From assembly GCA_003255065.1 (NCBI GenBank), contig QAOA01008434.1:120018-184017 (forward strand): a stretch of 64,000 bases of DNA, in the 5' to 3' direction. Under the pieces are notes generated by a model, which did not search any database, was not told the DNA's origin, and saw only the letters and a list, made by a program, of their open reading frames with translations. The position numbers and the translations under genes are program-made. Shown here in pieces: positions 36,762-51,775 of the stretch (position 1 is the first letter of the stretch; every line of letters starts with the position of its first letter). This DNA comes from Cercis canadensis. Lineage: Eukaryota > Streptophyta > Magnoliopsida > Fabales > Fabaceae.

Positions 36762-37004
36762 GAGAAAATTTATATTTGTATCCTTAAAAATTTAAAATTT
36801 AATAAAATAATTTTTAAAATATTATTAATTATAAAATAGTTCTCAAAAAAAAATTAATTTATGTAACAAAATAATTTAATATTTATTAATTTTAAATTTG
36901 TTAAAATTTATTTTATTACATATATAAATTTTTTTAAAAATTATTTTATAATTAATATTTTATTAAATTTTAAATCTTTTACAAGCGTAAAAATATATTT
37001 ACTC
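36762..37004. mobile_element. Small Mutator-type MITE
   Basis: The left end GAGAAAATTTATATTTG and the reverse-complemented right end GAGTAAATATATTTTTAC are similar, and both arms continue with TTTAAAATTTAATAAAATA-type sequence to a centre near 36885. The left flank TACTATTTC and right flank TAATATTTT are consistent with a decayed 9-bp duplication. It belongs to the same family as the better preserved copy at 56482-56738. It lies between the divergent NAA25 and SNX2 genes. Confidence 0.6.
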
Positions 37005-37061
37005 TAATATTTTTTATTAGTACTGCTTCCCAGGCATCCCGAAGGCAATTAATGATTATCT

Positions 37062-37275
37062 AAAGGAGGTTTCTTAGATACTTTTAGTATTTATATAGTA
37101 TGTCATATTACATAAAAATAATCAATAAATGAATGACATGTGTACAAATTAACTGTTTTTAAATTTATTTAAAAAATTAAATAAATTATATTTTATATAT
37201 AATAAAATATAAAAATTATGTATACTTGACACGTCAGTGTAGTATGACATACTTACGTAGTATCATAGAATTCCC
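37062..37275 (+). mobile_element. Short AT-rich MITE, copy 1
   Basis: From AAGGAGGTTTCTTAGATA to GTAGTATCATAGAAT this segment matches the reverse complement of 57052-57275 over about 210 bp, with the same order of blocks (GTATGTCAT...ACATAA, ATGTGTACAAATTAA, ACGTCA...AGTATGACATAC). The blocks GTATGTCAT and ATGACATAC make the ends inverted. It lies in the NAA25-SNX2 promoter interval. Superfamily unknown. Confidence 0.6.
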
Positions 37276-37690
37276 GTTATCTAAATTATAATTTTATTAA
37301 AATTTTAAAAAACTTGTACTATAGTCTAAAAGACTTACCAATTCATTTACTCAAAAACCCGTTTCTTTGTTTTTATCTTTTGGGCTTTTGCCTTCTGTGA
37401 ATGAAGTACCTTCGAAGCCATCTTTTTTAGCCCGGTCGTCTTCTACAATCTATGATTTAATTATGCTGTGCCGCTCACCACCGGCGCATGTTAGCCTCCA
37501 TCACTGACAGCTGACCGGTGGTACCACTGTCTTTCTCTCTCTAAACCCTAATGCCAAACCATGAAATAATTCTGAGTTGGGACTCCAAGAACTCCATTCC
37601 TTCAACGATTTAGCTGAAATTGAAGCTATTCCAATCTCCAATTTGATTTCAAATTTCGAATTTTTCTTTCATTAATAAAGGAGAAACAAA

Positions 37691-40600
37691 ATGATGGGCT
37701 CGGAGAACCAGGGCTTCGAGGAAGCTCATCTCTTTGCTTCCAGAGAAGAAATGGAAAATCTCGTTCTCGATGACCCATTGGGTAGCAGCAAATCCTACTC
37801 CAATTACCGCAGTGCCTTATCCTCACTCTCCGACACTCACCACCCTCTCTCGTCGCCGATCGTCGCCACCCCTGCTGACTCCGATCCTCTTTTATCTCGG
37901 CCACACTACCACGAATTCGCAAACCCTAATGCCCCTGATAATTCTTACATTGAGCCACCATCCTATGCCGATGTGATTTTCAGTCCGTTTGATGGGGACA
38001 ATGCTAATGAGATTAACGGTGTTGATAGCCCAACCCCAAGTTCGGAGAGTTCTCGAAGTTTCTCCAGATCATCATCTTCGAGCTCGGAGTATATAAAGAT
38101 CACTGTTTCCAACCCAGTTAAGGAGCAAGAGACCTCGAATTCACTTGTGCCAGGTAGCAATAGTTATGTAACATATTTGATCACTACGAGAACGAATATT
38201 GCAGAATTTGGTGGGTCTGAGTTTAGTGTTCGTAGAAGGTTTAGAGATATAGTGACACTATCTGATCGGTTGGCGGAGTCATATAGAGGGTTCTTTATTC
38301 CACCTAGGCCTGATAAGAACATAGTAGAGAGCCAGGTGATGCAAAAGCAAGAATTTGTGGAGCAGAGGAGGGTGGCATTGGAGAAGTACTTGCGGAGATT
38401 AGCAGATCATCCAATGATAAGGAAGAGTGATGAGTTCAAGGTGTTCTTGCAGGTTCAGGGGAAGCTTCCACTACCCATGACCACGGATGTGGCGTCAAGA
38501 GTGCTGGATGGTGCGGCAAAGCTTCCAAAGCAGTTGTTGGGGGAAAGTGTAATTGAACCGCATGAGGTTGTGCAGCCAGCCAAAGGAGGAAGGGATTTGA
38601 TGAGGTTGTTTAAGGAGTTAAAGCAGTCCATGGCGAATGACTGGGGAGGTTCTAAGCCACTGGTGGGGGAGGAAGACAAGGAGTTCCTGGAAAAGAAAGA
38701 AAAGATTCATGAACTTGAGCAGCAAATCATCAATGCATCTCAACAGGTATCCTTTCCTTTGGGTATTTTGTTTGCATATTTTTTTCCCCCTTCAATTTTA
38801 GCTCTGTATTTATATATATGTTTGTCTGCTCGTGTAATTAGTAACTCGTTTATAAGATTCTTATACTGAGTGGATGGTTTTTGGTTACTAATATTTCCAT
38901 CTCGTGCTCCAAATTTATGCAGGCCGAAACACTTGTCAAAGCTCAGCAAGATATGGGAGAAACAATGGGTGAGTTAGGGCTGGCATTTATTAAACTGACA
39001 AAATTTGAGAACGAGGAGGCTGTGTTCAGCTCGCAGAGAGTACGAGCTGCTGATATGAAAGGTTTGGCAACAGCTGCTGTCAAAGCTAGCAGATTCTATC
39101 GAGAATTAAATGCTCAGACTGTCAAGCATTTGGTAAATTGCAAATTTACCGTAATATAAATTTTTAACCTCAAACTTCCCTTTAAGTTGTCTGTTGGCAG
39201 TCATTTAGTTTAGTTTAGCAAGTCCCTTACAATATACTATCTTAATGCAACAAAGAAATTACCAAGTACAAAACGTCTTAATGATGAAATGCTTAGAAAT
39301 TGTTTGATAATCTGATCTCTGCTCTCAGTTGTTTCATCAGTATTATCTTCTCTGGAACTATATGAACACCATAGGTTGGCATGTTCTTACAGAGGTCATG
39401 TTCATACTAAAGGGTAACACACAAAATATGTTGATGATTTTAACTTTATGCATAGCAGGACACGCTTCACGAGTATCTTGGGTTAATTTTGTCTGTCCAT
39501 GGTGCATTCTCGGATCGCTCAAGTTCACTATTGACAGTGCAAACTCTTCTGTCAGAACTATCTTCATTGCAGTCAAGGGCTGAAAAGCTTGAAGCAGCAT
39601 CATCTAAAATTTTTGGTGGTGACAAATCAAGGATTCGTAAATTAGAGGAGCTAAAAGAAACTATAAGAGCTACCGAAGATGCCAAAAATGTTGCAATTAG
39701 GGAATACGAGCGGATAAAGGTATAGAAATAACCTTTAGGGTCTTAAAACTTTGTTGATTTCTTATGCTAGATAGGATCTCTCCCTGCAATAAGTTTTAAT
39801 GTTTAGAGATAATTTGTTGATCCGAAATGGTATCAAGCTTGGTTGTTTAAGAGTTCACTGCTTCAGATTTGAATAACTCCCTTGAAATAGTCATTTCTCT
39901 TTGTTGGATTGAGTATTGAAATTTTAAGCTTGATGCACATAAATTTGTCTACTTCGTACCATCTTAAAGCAGTCTGTAATGGGAAATCCTTTAGATTCAG
40001 CTCTTTGAATTTGTAGACCTCATAATTAAGTTTGTAAAGCTGTATATCTGACTTCATATACATTCATGCATAATGGAAATGACTCTGAAGCATCCTTAAC
40101 TATTCAGGCCAAAAACTTAATAATGAAACCCTGCTGTTAGGAATCACTAAAACTACCCTATTGAATAAACTTGTAAATGCCAACTGATTTGGATGGTATC
40201 TAATGTCCTGTTTGCAAGATTGCTTTGTATGGAATTCATATTGCTTGCTTCTTGCTGAATCAATATTCATATCTACAATCACTTCTTGAATGATGGTTAT
40301 GAAATTTCCATTCTAAATATCTGCATTTGATTCATGTAGATCCTTTTTTTTTTTGGCTTATCCATTAGTTATATTGAACATGGTTTAGCTCTTTGGGATC
40401 CCCAAACCATGTTTCACAAAGGGCTTTTCTCTTGTTGCTTTGCCAAACCACAGTATGGGGGTCCCAGAAAACTAAATCAAACATGCTGTTAAGAGTCTGC
40501 TTTTGAATAAATATTTTTGTTTTTCTTTGCATGTTGTAAATAAATACCTCCTCCAAATTGCTTGCAACAACTTTCATCTTTAACGTGATGGTTCATGAAT

Positions 40601-43335
40601 TTACGAGACCTACTTGCAAATTATTCTGAGGTTCTTATTTAATTTGAATTCTATCCTACTTATGTCTATGGCATTTGTTGTACTCAACCTTTTTCATCAT
40701 TTTTCACTGTTTCTTCATTTTTGAACATCTTTTTAGTTTTTATTCCATGCTTTCTGGTTTGGCCTTGCTGATGGCATCTTATATTCTGTGTCATGTGTGG
40801 TTTGAGTTTGTTATGTCAATTTGGATTTTGTGTCTATAGTGAAGGGTTCCTGATCAGTTCTGCTATCCTTATCTTGTTCTCCTCTCTCTTCATAGATTCA
40901 TTTAACTCCTGAAAAGAAAATGCCCTTTTATAGGTTTGGGTTGGATAGGACTCAGGAGAGTATAGTTTGTGGTGGGATTGGAGACTACAGCATACTGGTT
41001 TACGTTTGCATCAGTGGTTCCTCTTGTAAGTAGGTGACCCCTGCATGTGATTCCTAGAACCATCTCTTATCATCATGATTTATATCTTATCATTTGTTTC
41101 CTAGCAGTACAGTTGAACACTTAGATTTTTTTTATAGATTGTGTTATAACATATGCACAGTTATATATCTGTGATCTCTTTGAGCTTGAGGCTTTTCAGA
41201 ACTACTGGTATCATAATCATATCATAGAGTAGAAAGTTTTGGATTGAATTGTTGATGTTCCTCTGAACACAAAATGTTTGATGCATCCATGGACAGCTAA
41301 TAACTATATGAAAGATCCATATTGTAAGGGGTAAAGTTTTGCTGAATTTTGAGGTTGAAGAGATGCCAGGTGTTTTTTTTTATTTTTTTGCGTTGGGGGG
41401 GGTACACCTTTATAAGCAATATATATCTCTCCCTGATACTGACTATTCTACCCCGGGTTAATCGCTGGGCCCCTTCCCTTGGTAATTTTATATTTTAATG
41501 ACTTTGTTATCTGTTGAATTCAGGATCGTGGTTTATTTAGAAATCTTTTACTTCTTTGTTTTAAGAGAATTTTTTTTTGAAAAAAAATAGATTAGTGTTT
41601 ACTTGTTTTATTTTATTTTATATTTGATATTTAATATTTTTATTGTTTGGTACATTTTAGTAATGACCACAAGGAGCAGTCAATTTTATATAAGAAAAAT
41701 AAAGATTGTTATAGTTACAACCTTGGCATAACTCAAGCAGTAAGGGAGGGCTGGGGATAAGATAGAGGCTATAGGTTTGATTCTGATAGGTCAGACGAAT
41801 TGTAGTTAACATTGAATCCAATTCCTTCTCTTTAAAATTTATATACAAGTTCAGAGGCAAACTACTCAAGTTTGAAGCAAAATATTTTTCATTCTACAGG
41901 TACTTTTTTTCGGGTTTTAGTAGTACTTATTCTAGTGTGTTTGCTATTTATATATAATAATCAGAATTAGAGAAAATTAGTCCTAATAATATAATTCCTT
42001 TTAGTTAACAATATCTTACATATGCAATTAGATTTATGCCTTTTTTCCAGCTTTTGATTGCCAATGGAAAAACTATCCACGGTTGATTATCTTTCCAAGG
42101 AAAAAAGTTCTTAAGATTTAGAAGACAATGAAACCTTGACTATATTTGGAAAAGGAATATGCTTATATGTGTAGTTTTACTTTTTGGACCCCTATTCTGA
42201 ATCCTGGGTTTGCCTCTGATTGACTTCTGACTTCAAAGAATTAAAGAACTCTTTCCAAATTACTGAATGCTCAAGCCTGCTTATGTTTGATATCTGAAAC
42301 TTGGAACTACAGCAAGATTAATTACCCTACTTGTCTCGTTATGATTTGTCACTAAATCCTCATGATTCTTGAAAGTAGTTGTCTGATCATACGCTTTAAT
42401 CATGAACTCCTGCTAGTTTTACTTTGTTTTTTTTTTTGGGGGGCCTTCAAAAGTATGTCCTCTGAAAACTTATGTTGATCTTTTAATTCTGCCGACTTTC
42501 TCTTTTTCTTCCCCTCTTATACCCTTTCCTTTCTTATCCTCTTGTCTAGATTCACTGTGAAATCTGTTCTTTTATTGATAACAGTATCTATTTTTTCACT
42601 TTTTTCTAATGCAAATGCATATACTTCATTTTTCTTTTACTTTACCAGAAATTGGGCATTGCTTGACATTGATGCAAATGCAGGAAAACAACAGGAGTGA
42701 ACTTGAAAGGTTTGACCGAGAGAGGCATGCTGATTTCTTGAACATGTTGAAGGGGTTTGTAGTTAGTCAGGTATGGAAAATGGCTATTCTTTACATATTT
42801 GATTATTAGAGTTACCCAGGGACTTCTAGTCTGTGGTGCAAACTCTAATGGGTGAGTCTGCCCAATAATGACAAGCCTAAGTCAGTGGTACAAGGTTGTT
42901 CCTCTGATTTGGTCCTTTACCAATTTATCACATTCGGTAACTTATAAAATAATATTTGAACATGTTGACTTTAGATTGGAGCTAGGATTGTCTGATAAAG
43001 TGATAAGAATACAATAGTTCAAGGGGATTACAATGAGAGGGAAGAGCATAGAAAGAGAAAAATAAGAGTGACAAATGAACTTGTTAGAGGTAAAAGTGTC
43101 AGTACAAGAAGAATTTAAATAAGGTGATATGAGTGTACCAGCACCTCAATGTTATATGTCTCTGCATATGCACATATTGGTTCTTTGTTGATACTTTTTT
43201 TTAGATACATTCGTTTGCTGCTCTTCTTAAGTAAGCCTCTGTGTGAATTAATAGGTGGGATATGCTGAGAAAATTGCTAATGTCTGGACAAAAGTTGTTG
43301 AAGAAACAAATGGATATGCCAATGATAGTACTTGA
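37691..43335 (+). CDS. SNX2: Sorting nexin 2 (PX-BAR protein of the retromer), 564 aa, 5 exons
   Basis: Exons 37691-38746, 38923-39132, 39459-39719, 42684-42770 and 43255-43335, all introns GT-AG and phase 0. Plant SNX2 proteins pair with SNX1 on endosomes and bind phosphatidylinositol 3-phosphate, supporting vacuolar and recycling traffic. Residues 1-133 are a Ser/Pro-rich disordered head. The PX domain spans about 134-257, with the FSVRRRFRDIVTL lipid-binding block, the IPPRPDKN loop and the EKYLRRLADHP helix. The BAR coiled-coil domain runs from about 320 to the C terminus across the small exons. Length and domain order fit Arabidopsis SNX2a/SNX2b; which of the two is closer was not decided. 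Two ATG codons are adjacent at the start. Intron 3 (39720-42683) is 2964 bp and contains a possible SINE. Confidence 0.94.
41690..41830 (+). mobile_element. Possible tRNA-derived SINE in SNX2 intron 3
   Basis: The segment holds GGCATAACTCAAGCAG, like a tRNA A box, and 60 bp later AGGTTTGATTCTG, like a B box, the usual head of a plant SINE. No poly-A/T tail or target duplication was confirmed. Confidence 0.3.
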
Positions 43336-46513
<3,178 letters not shown>

Positions 46514-47977
46514 ATCACTATGTTAATTTAAAAGAAAGTTCTTTTACTGCGAGTAAGGTTATTTATAGTTATTGTATTTGTTTTCTTTTCCTTTTATCGC
46601 TTTTTCTATTTCTCTTCTCCCTCTTCATGGATTTTCTGTCCCTTCTACTTTAGTTGTCCATGCGTTATAGGGATATGCAACTAGTTTCCTTTATTTTAAG
46701 TTAATATGAATTATGTGTGGAAGAATAAATTGTTAGATTAATTAGGAAAATTTGCTGTGTTTTTCGTTAATTTTGTTGACGAAGAGACAGTACTCAGATG
46801 CATGTAATTTCCATTTCGTTAATTATGAAAGTTATGTTGATAATTTCTGAGGGTCTTCTTTGCTTAAACAATGTTGTTTTTAAGTCATTTTACCACAACA
46901 TGGTACTGCAAATTTCAATTTTAAATGGATGTAGCTGTTTTCTTGCTATGGAATCATATACATGATTCTTTTATGATTTTTTTGCTATGTTGCCTGGTGT
47001 GAAGATGCAATCTTGTCACTTCAATTCCTGTGGCAAATGAGAAAGAAAACACTTTCTTAAAGGCTATCCATTTTACAGCATTGAATATATTTGAGACTCA
47101 GTAATTAATATAGGGTTTTCTAGGAGATTTAAATCTTTGAGTTCGTTTTTGTGACATGCAATGATGAATTTATTCCAATTCTGCATGAATTTATATTTAA
47201 CAACTTTCTACCTTCGAAAAGCTTAATTTTGTTATCATCAACACTTATATGTAAATGTGGTAATTACCAAACATAATTGAATCTTACTAAGTAATAGTAA
47301 TAAGGTGAATTAGGGTGAAGGAGAGTAATAAGAAGCAAATATTTTGACTCTCAAATTTAATAATTGCATGCTTATGCTAATTCAGGATGAGGTTATAATT
47401 AAACTTCTTCCATGCATGTGCAGAATGTGTATGGAGGCCTTTCATTTTCACTGTTTCATAATACTTATTCAATTTGAGATACATATATAGAGGGAATATA
47501 GCTAGGATTGCCTAGCGTTGACTTCTTAGGATGAATCTTTACACGTTTAATAGTTGAAATCTCTTGATATTTAGAATAGATCAGTGTCAAATTTCTGAGG
47601 CAAAACTTAGACATGTGCATGTCTGTTTGGGCAAATTTCAGTAGCAAAACAAAAACAATGAATTTGATCCAAGCTCTTATATTGGAAGGCTTCTTAAATA
47701 GAAATGAAATCAATCGATTTGAAAAAGAAAATAATGCTTTTCTTCAAAGTAATATACATCTGTATAGCAAATTTAGCAGGAAGAAAAACTCTTACACTCT
47801 TCCGAGTAAGAACTAGAATGGGAAAAGAGAGCAATTTTTGTTATATGACAACAAGGAGGTTCAAACCTCCGACATTTTGCATACTATTTGAACCTCTCAC
47901 CACTAGACTACGAAAAATAGAGCAATTGAATGATAGATAAATGTGCGATTAATCATATCTATTAACTAAAGAAATAA
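46514..47977. other. Intergenic region between the NATA1-like gene and PRA1 gene
   Basis: Both genes point into this interval. AT-rich DNA with no gene recognised. A tRNA-like SINE lies near its right end (47849-47925). Confidence 0.55.
47849..47925 (-). mobile_element. tRNA-derived SINE head or tRNA-like relic
   Basis: On the minus strand the segment reads TAGTCTAGTGGTGAG, a good A box, and then CGGAGGTTTGAACCTCC, a good B box with its flanking stem. The interior is too irregular for a working tRNA (no acceptor stem, no proper anticodon loop). It lies downstream of the PRA1 stop codon and could be in its 3' leader-distal transcript. Confidence 0.5.
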
Positions 47978-48580
47978 CTATACTGCTGCTGAACCTACGT
48001 GGATCCCAGGCAAAGATGTGGGCTTACTGTTACCCACAAACTGAAAAAGCCCAGAAGCCCATGGTTCTTGCTCATCAAGGAACAGGTCCTCAGGAACCCG
48101 AAAAGCTCCATGGGCACAAACTATACCAAGACCCATTGTAGTAGCCCACAAAAGCAACGACACCAGACTCGTCACCAAGATCACGACGACGGTGACGAAG
48201 CTCAACCCAACCAAAGCTTCGCAGTCGGTAAATGAACGGCCAAAGATCACCAGCTGCTGCTCCGAGGGCCGGAGAACGTAGAGGAACAGCCACGCGGCGG
48301 TGAGAGAAATGAGAAGGAGAAGGGAGAGAGGGTGTGAAAGAAGGGACACGGCGAGCACCACCTCGAGTATGATAAGGTAGTTGATGCGGAAGTAGTACAA
48401 GTTCTTGCAGACACGAGATGCGGCTTCGGAGAATGAGTCCGGTCGGGAGAAGCCGGTTTGGTCTATGAGTTCAGTCCAAGGGCGGCGATTCGCCAACGCA
48501 CGGTGAACATGACGGTGGAGGCGCGTGAAGAAGGCGTCTAGGGTTGAGAGGGTGATAGTGATAGAGAGTTGCTGGGACAT
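47978..48580 (-). CDS. PRA1 family protein (prenylated Rab acceptor), 200 aa
   Basis: Single-exon gene, as usual for plant PRA1. These small ER/Golgi/endosomal membrane proteins bind prenylated Rab GTPases and influence vesicle traffic. The N terminus has ALANRRPWTELIDQTGFSRP followed by ASRVCKNLYYFRINYLII, the family signature. Two long hydrophobic stretches follow (about 78-106 and 125-155), each able to form a hairpin in the membrane, separated by the charged LRPSEQQLVIFGRSF loop. The tail contains HGAFRVPEDLFLDEQEPWAS. This pattern fits the PRA1.B subgroup, but the exact member is not assigned. Base composition is clearly GC-richer than the surroundings. Confidence 0.93.
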   Translation of the reverse strand: MSQQLSITITLSTLDAFFTRLHRHVHRALANRRPWTELIDQTGFSRPDSFSEAASRVCKNLYYFRINYLIILEVVLAVSLLSHPLSLLLLISLTAAWLFLYVLRPSEQQLVIFGRSFTDCEALVGLSFVTVVVILVTSLVSLLLWATTMGLGIVCAHGAFRVPEDLFLDEQEPWASGLFQFVGNSKPTSLPGIHVGSAAV

Positions 48581-48914
48581 TGCTGGTGGAGATGGAAAGA
48601 AACAGTTCTCTTAAGTTAACTAATAACTATGATGTGAGATCCTTTTGACTTCGCTACTTCATTAATTGTTGATGAAAATGTAACATGCAAGTTAGCTAGA
48701 TTGCCATTGCCGACTTCAAATTTGTAATAAAGAAGATATTTTTGCCTTAGCTTAACGGCAAGTGCCTAATAAAGTACGCGATACGTGGAGTTGAACCGTG
48801 AACATGACGTGAATGTATTGTAGATCCAGATCTATGATTTTGGGGAAAGGAAATAGGGGATCTACCAAACTATGATTTAAGGTAGAAAAAAGTATAGAGT
48901 ACACAAGTAAAAAA

Positions 48915-49252
48915 GGTGTGCACTATGCTACATCCCTTTAAAGGGAGTGTAGCACTACACCTCAATTTGGTGGGTTTGGATGAGACTCACTCAGTAATTT
49001 TGGTGTCATTGTGAATATTTTAGAAAGATAAGTCACACAATATGTGATAAAACACATAATTCTTTATAAAATACAAGAATGTCACAATATAAAAAAAAAT
49101 ATATCAGGAAATAACTTTTTCAAGTTTACTTTTTGACATGTTTTCTTATATTATGTTGTTCTTACATTTTATAAGAAATTATGTGTTCTAACACATACTA
49201 TAGGTTCTACTGAGTCCTACCCAATTGAGGGAGGTGTAGCAGAGTCTTCACC
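48915..49252. mobile_element. Harbinger-type MITE, copy A (338 bp)
   Basis: The left end is GGTGTGCACTATGCTACATC and the right end ...GTAGCAGAGTCTTCACC, inverted with respect to each other. The right flank is TAA; the left flank (AAA) has lost the match. The body shares most of its sequence with copy B at 55230-55616, including CTTATAAAATACAAGAA and TTTTTCAAGTTTACTTTTTG-type blocks, and has an internal palindrome around 49130. Confidence 0.7.
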
Positions 49253-49756
49253 TAAAAAAACATGAAGGGGAAATATTAGTTACAAGCACTACTAGAAAAT
49301 AGGGATTTTCTCATGGACAAAATCCGTGAGACAATGTCCAAAATTATGTGAGAAACATTTTTCTCATAGACATGAAGGCAAGAGAAAAACAGTTGTGACA
49401 AAAGGGATTTCTCACGGACATAAAGTGATCATGAGAAATTTCTCATGGATTTTTTTACGGAGAAACTATGCAGCGCGTCAGAACTATTTACGCATGAATC
49501 TGTGAGTTTCTCACAAATTTATGTCCATGAGAATTATCACGGTGTTACACCCGTGAGAAATTCCGAGAGTTTCTTCTTTTTTTTTTCTTTTTTTAAGCTC
49601 ATAAATGTGTAATTTTTTAAATAATTAATTATTAGTTTCAATTAAATGCATTATATATAAAAACCACTAAATTTTATTAATGAAATGTAATTACAATTTA
49701 TAAATGTTATACAATGAAAGAAAATAAAAAGTACACTACAATATAAACACTAAACC

Positions 49757-50053
49757 CTAATCTCTGATGTCGTTGTCGTCTCCCAAATTCTCAGCGGAGT
49801 CATCATCATCATCAACCGAGGGCTGTGGGGCAGCATTGGATGTCCCACTATGACCCTGCTGCAGTAGTTGAGATAACATCGTAACCAGCTGCTCTGTTGA
49901 CGTGTCGAACCCCTGAGAGCTTGGACCAACTACACTAGCTGGGGAAGCTCTTGCATCTCCTACGACATGGCCTCCATCTGGGACAAAACCTCCAATATTT
50001 GAGGATGGGCTGGGAACCCTATTCATGGACCGAGTCCAATAGGCCAACCTCAT
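49757..50053 (-). pseudogene. C-terminal piece of a CACTA-element transposase-like protein
   Basis: 98 residues ending in an acidic tail (DDDDDSAENLGDDNDIRD). The STEQLVTMLSQLLQQ stretch looks like the short helix found near the end of plant Ptta/En/Spm proteins. It is the last in-frame portion of the element's gene, read on the minus strand. No catalytic motif is present. Confidence 0.5.
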
Positions 50054-50459
50054 AACTCATGTCATAAACCCAGCCCTTCTTGTTCTTCCCGCCAACAACA
50101 TCGAGCCATATGTCGTTGTCGTTGACAGAAGACGAAGATGATTGAGCTTAGCTGTCAAACTAGCTCCTCTCATACTTAGTCTGCATAGATAAAAGAATAA
50201 AGTTAATAAGAAATAATGAGCTTATAATTAAGATTTTTAAACCTCTTAAACAACTTCCAAAATACTTACATAAGTAGACTGAGCATGTGGATGGACCCAG
50301 CCCTTGTTGGCACAGTGTTGGAGATGACGAAAGACCTCTAATGCATTGGGTTCTCTCCCCAATTCCTTCGTCTACAAAAATAAATAAACCGTTAGTAAAT
50401 ATAATAACTTAATTTTTAAACATATCTTAAATGAAAACAAGGTTTTTAAATAAAAAACT

Positions 50460-50760
50460 TACTAGCCTCCTCTTGCATTTGGAGACGATGATCGAACCGC
50501 CTCTGTGGTAAGCATGGCCCTGATCTAAAGAGTTGTTCTTCTCATTCCGCTCCGAGACCACCCTGTACTCTTTGGAGGCCTATTTAATTCTTAGGCCCCC
50601 AACACATAAGGCGACAACCAGTCGCCCTTCGACTTCCCCTTCCTAATGTCTTGGAAAGATGCACGAATGTTATCGCTGCACTTTAAGAGACAGATCTTAC
50701 GAATTTGGCTCTCAAACTGTGGGTCCCAGTACATTTCCTCTACATTAGAAAACATAAGAT
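50460..50760 (-). pseudogene. Middle piece of a Ptta/En/Spm-type transposase, with a stop codon
   Basis: Minus-strand reading gives FESQIRKICLLKCSDNIRASF and GDWLSPYVLGA, then a stop, and after a frame change NEKNNSLDQGHAYHRGGSII. Plant En/Spm-associated proteins have a comparable segment ending in a HTGGS-like motif; here it is HRGGS. More of the same gene, with stops, lies at 50820-50960, and a 5' portion may be the open frame 51093-51356. Confidence 0.5.
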
Positions 50761-51424
50761 CAAAGTTAGTAAATTTGAAATTAAGTTAGCTTGAAATAAA
50801 ATAAAATTAATTCAGTTGAAATTATTACCTTGAACTTTGTCCACTAGAGTTCATTCACCTCATCAGGAACAGAGGTGAGATTGGTCTAGTCGCCCTCATA
50901 TTTCAACATATAGATAGTCCAAAGAATGTTAACGGGCTCCTTAGACAAAAGAAAGCTGCACAAAAAAGAATAAATTCTTATCAATTAGAAATAATAAACT
51001 TAAAACCATAAAAAAAAATATCAAAATTAGGTATTAGAAAATACTTACTCCTTCTTCCCATATGGCCAGATCCACATCAGACCATCAGTCGCTCAGGACC
51101 CGGGCAATAAGGACTCTGAAATACTCGGAGTGGTACACGATGACCCTACAATGGCTGACACTGTTGATCCCAGGATAAGGGCTCTTGATGAGTTCCCCTT
51201 ATGTGTCGCATTGGGTGACGGTGTGCGCACCAACCCCAGGGTCAGCATAAACAAGGACAAGGTCGGGTCGGTTTGAGAAGGTCGAGTCATAGCCTTGTCC
51301 TTGTCTCTCCTAGAGGGCTTGGATGTTGGAGATAACCGTCGACGATTGTTTGACATATGTCATACAAAAAAAATATTGACAAAAGCAATTATATATACAA
51401 TAAAATCACTCGCCCTAAATTTTC

Positions 51425-51775
51425 ATAACTCAAATCCTAAACCCTAAACCCTAAACCCCTTAAATCCTAAATCTTGAATCTTAACCCTAACCTTAGACCC
51501 CTTACATCCTAAACCTTAAACTTAAACCTTAAATCTTAACCCTAACCTTTGACCCCTTAAATCCTAAACTCTAGACCTTAACCCTAACCCCAACCCCCTT
51601 GATCCCTTAAACCCTAACCCTAGCCCTAGACCCCTTAAACCCTAACCCTAGCCCCTTAAATCCTTAAATCATAAACCTTAATCTTAAACCCTTTCCCTAA
51701 ACCCTAAATTACCATAACCCAAATCTCAAATCCTAACCCTAAACACTAAATCCCTAAACCCCTAAACCCTAAATC
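51425..51775. repeat. Degenerate telomere-like repeat array (CCCTAAA)n
   Basis: About 350 bp built from CCCTAAA and near variants (CCCTAAC, CCTTAAA, TCCTAAA, CCCCTTAAA). The cleanest stretch is AACCCTAAACCCTAAACCC near 51435-51455. It lies just upstream of the 5' side of the element's minus-strand gene remnants, inside the CACTA transposon. Confidence 0.85.

Noticed and set aside
48748-48815. Possible SINE with TAGCTTAACGG
   Set aside because: The A box is acceptable but the B-box-like word is in the wrong orientation, so the pairing fails.
51093-51356. Open frame of 87 codons read as a separate gene
   Set aside because: It lies inside the CACTA element in line with the transposase remnants; no independent gene evidence.
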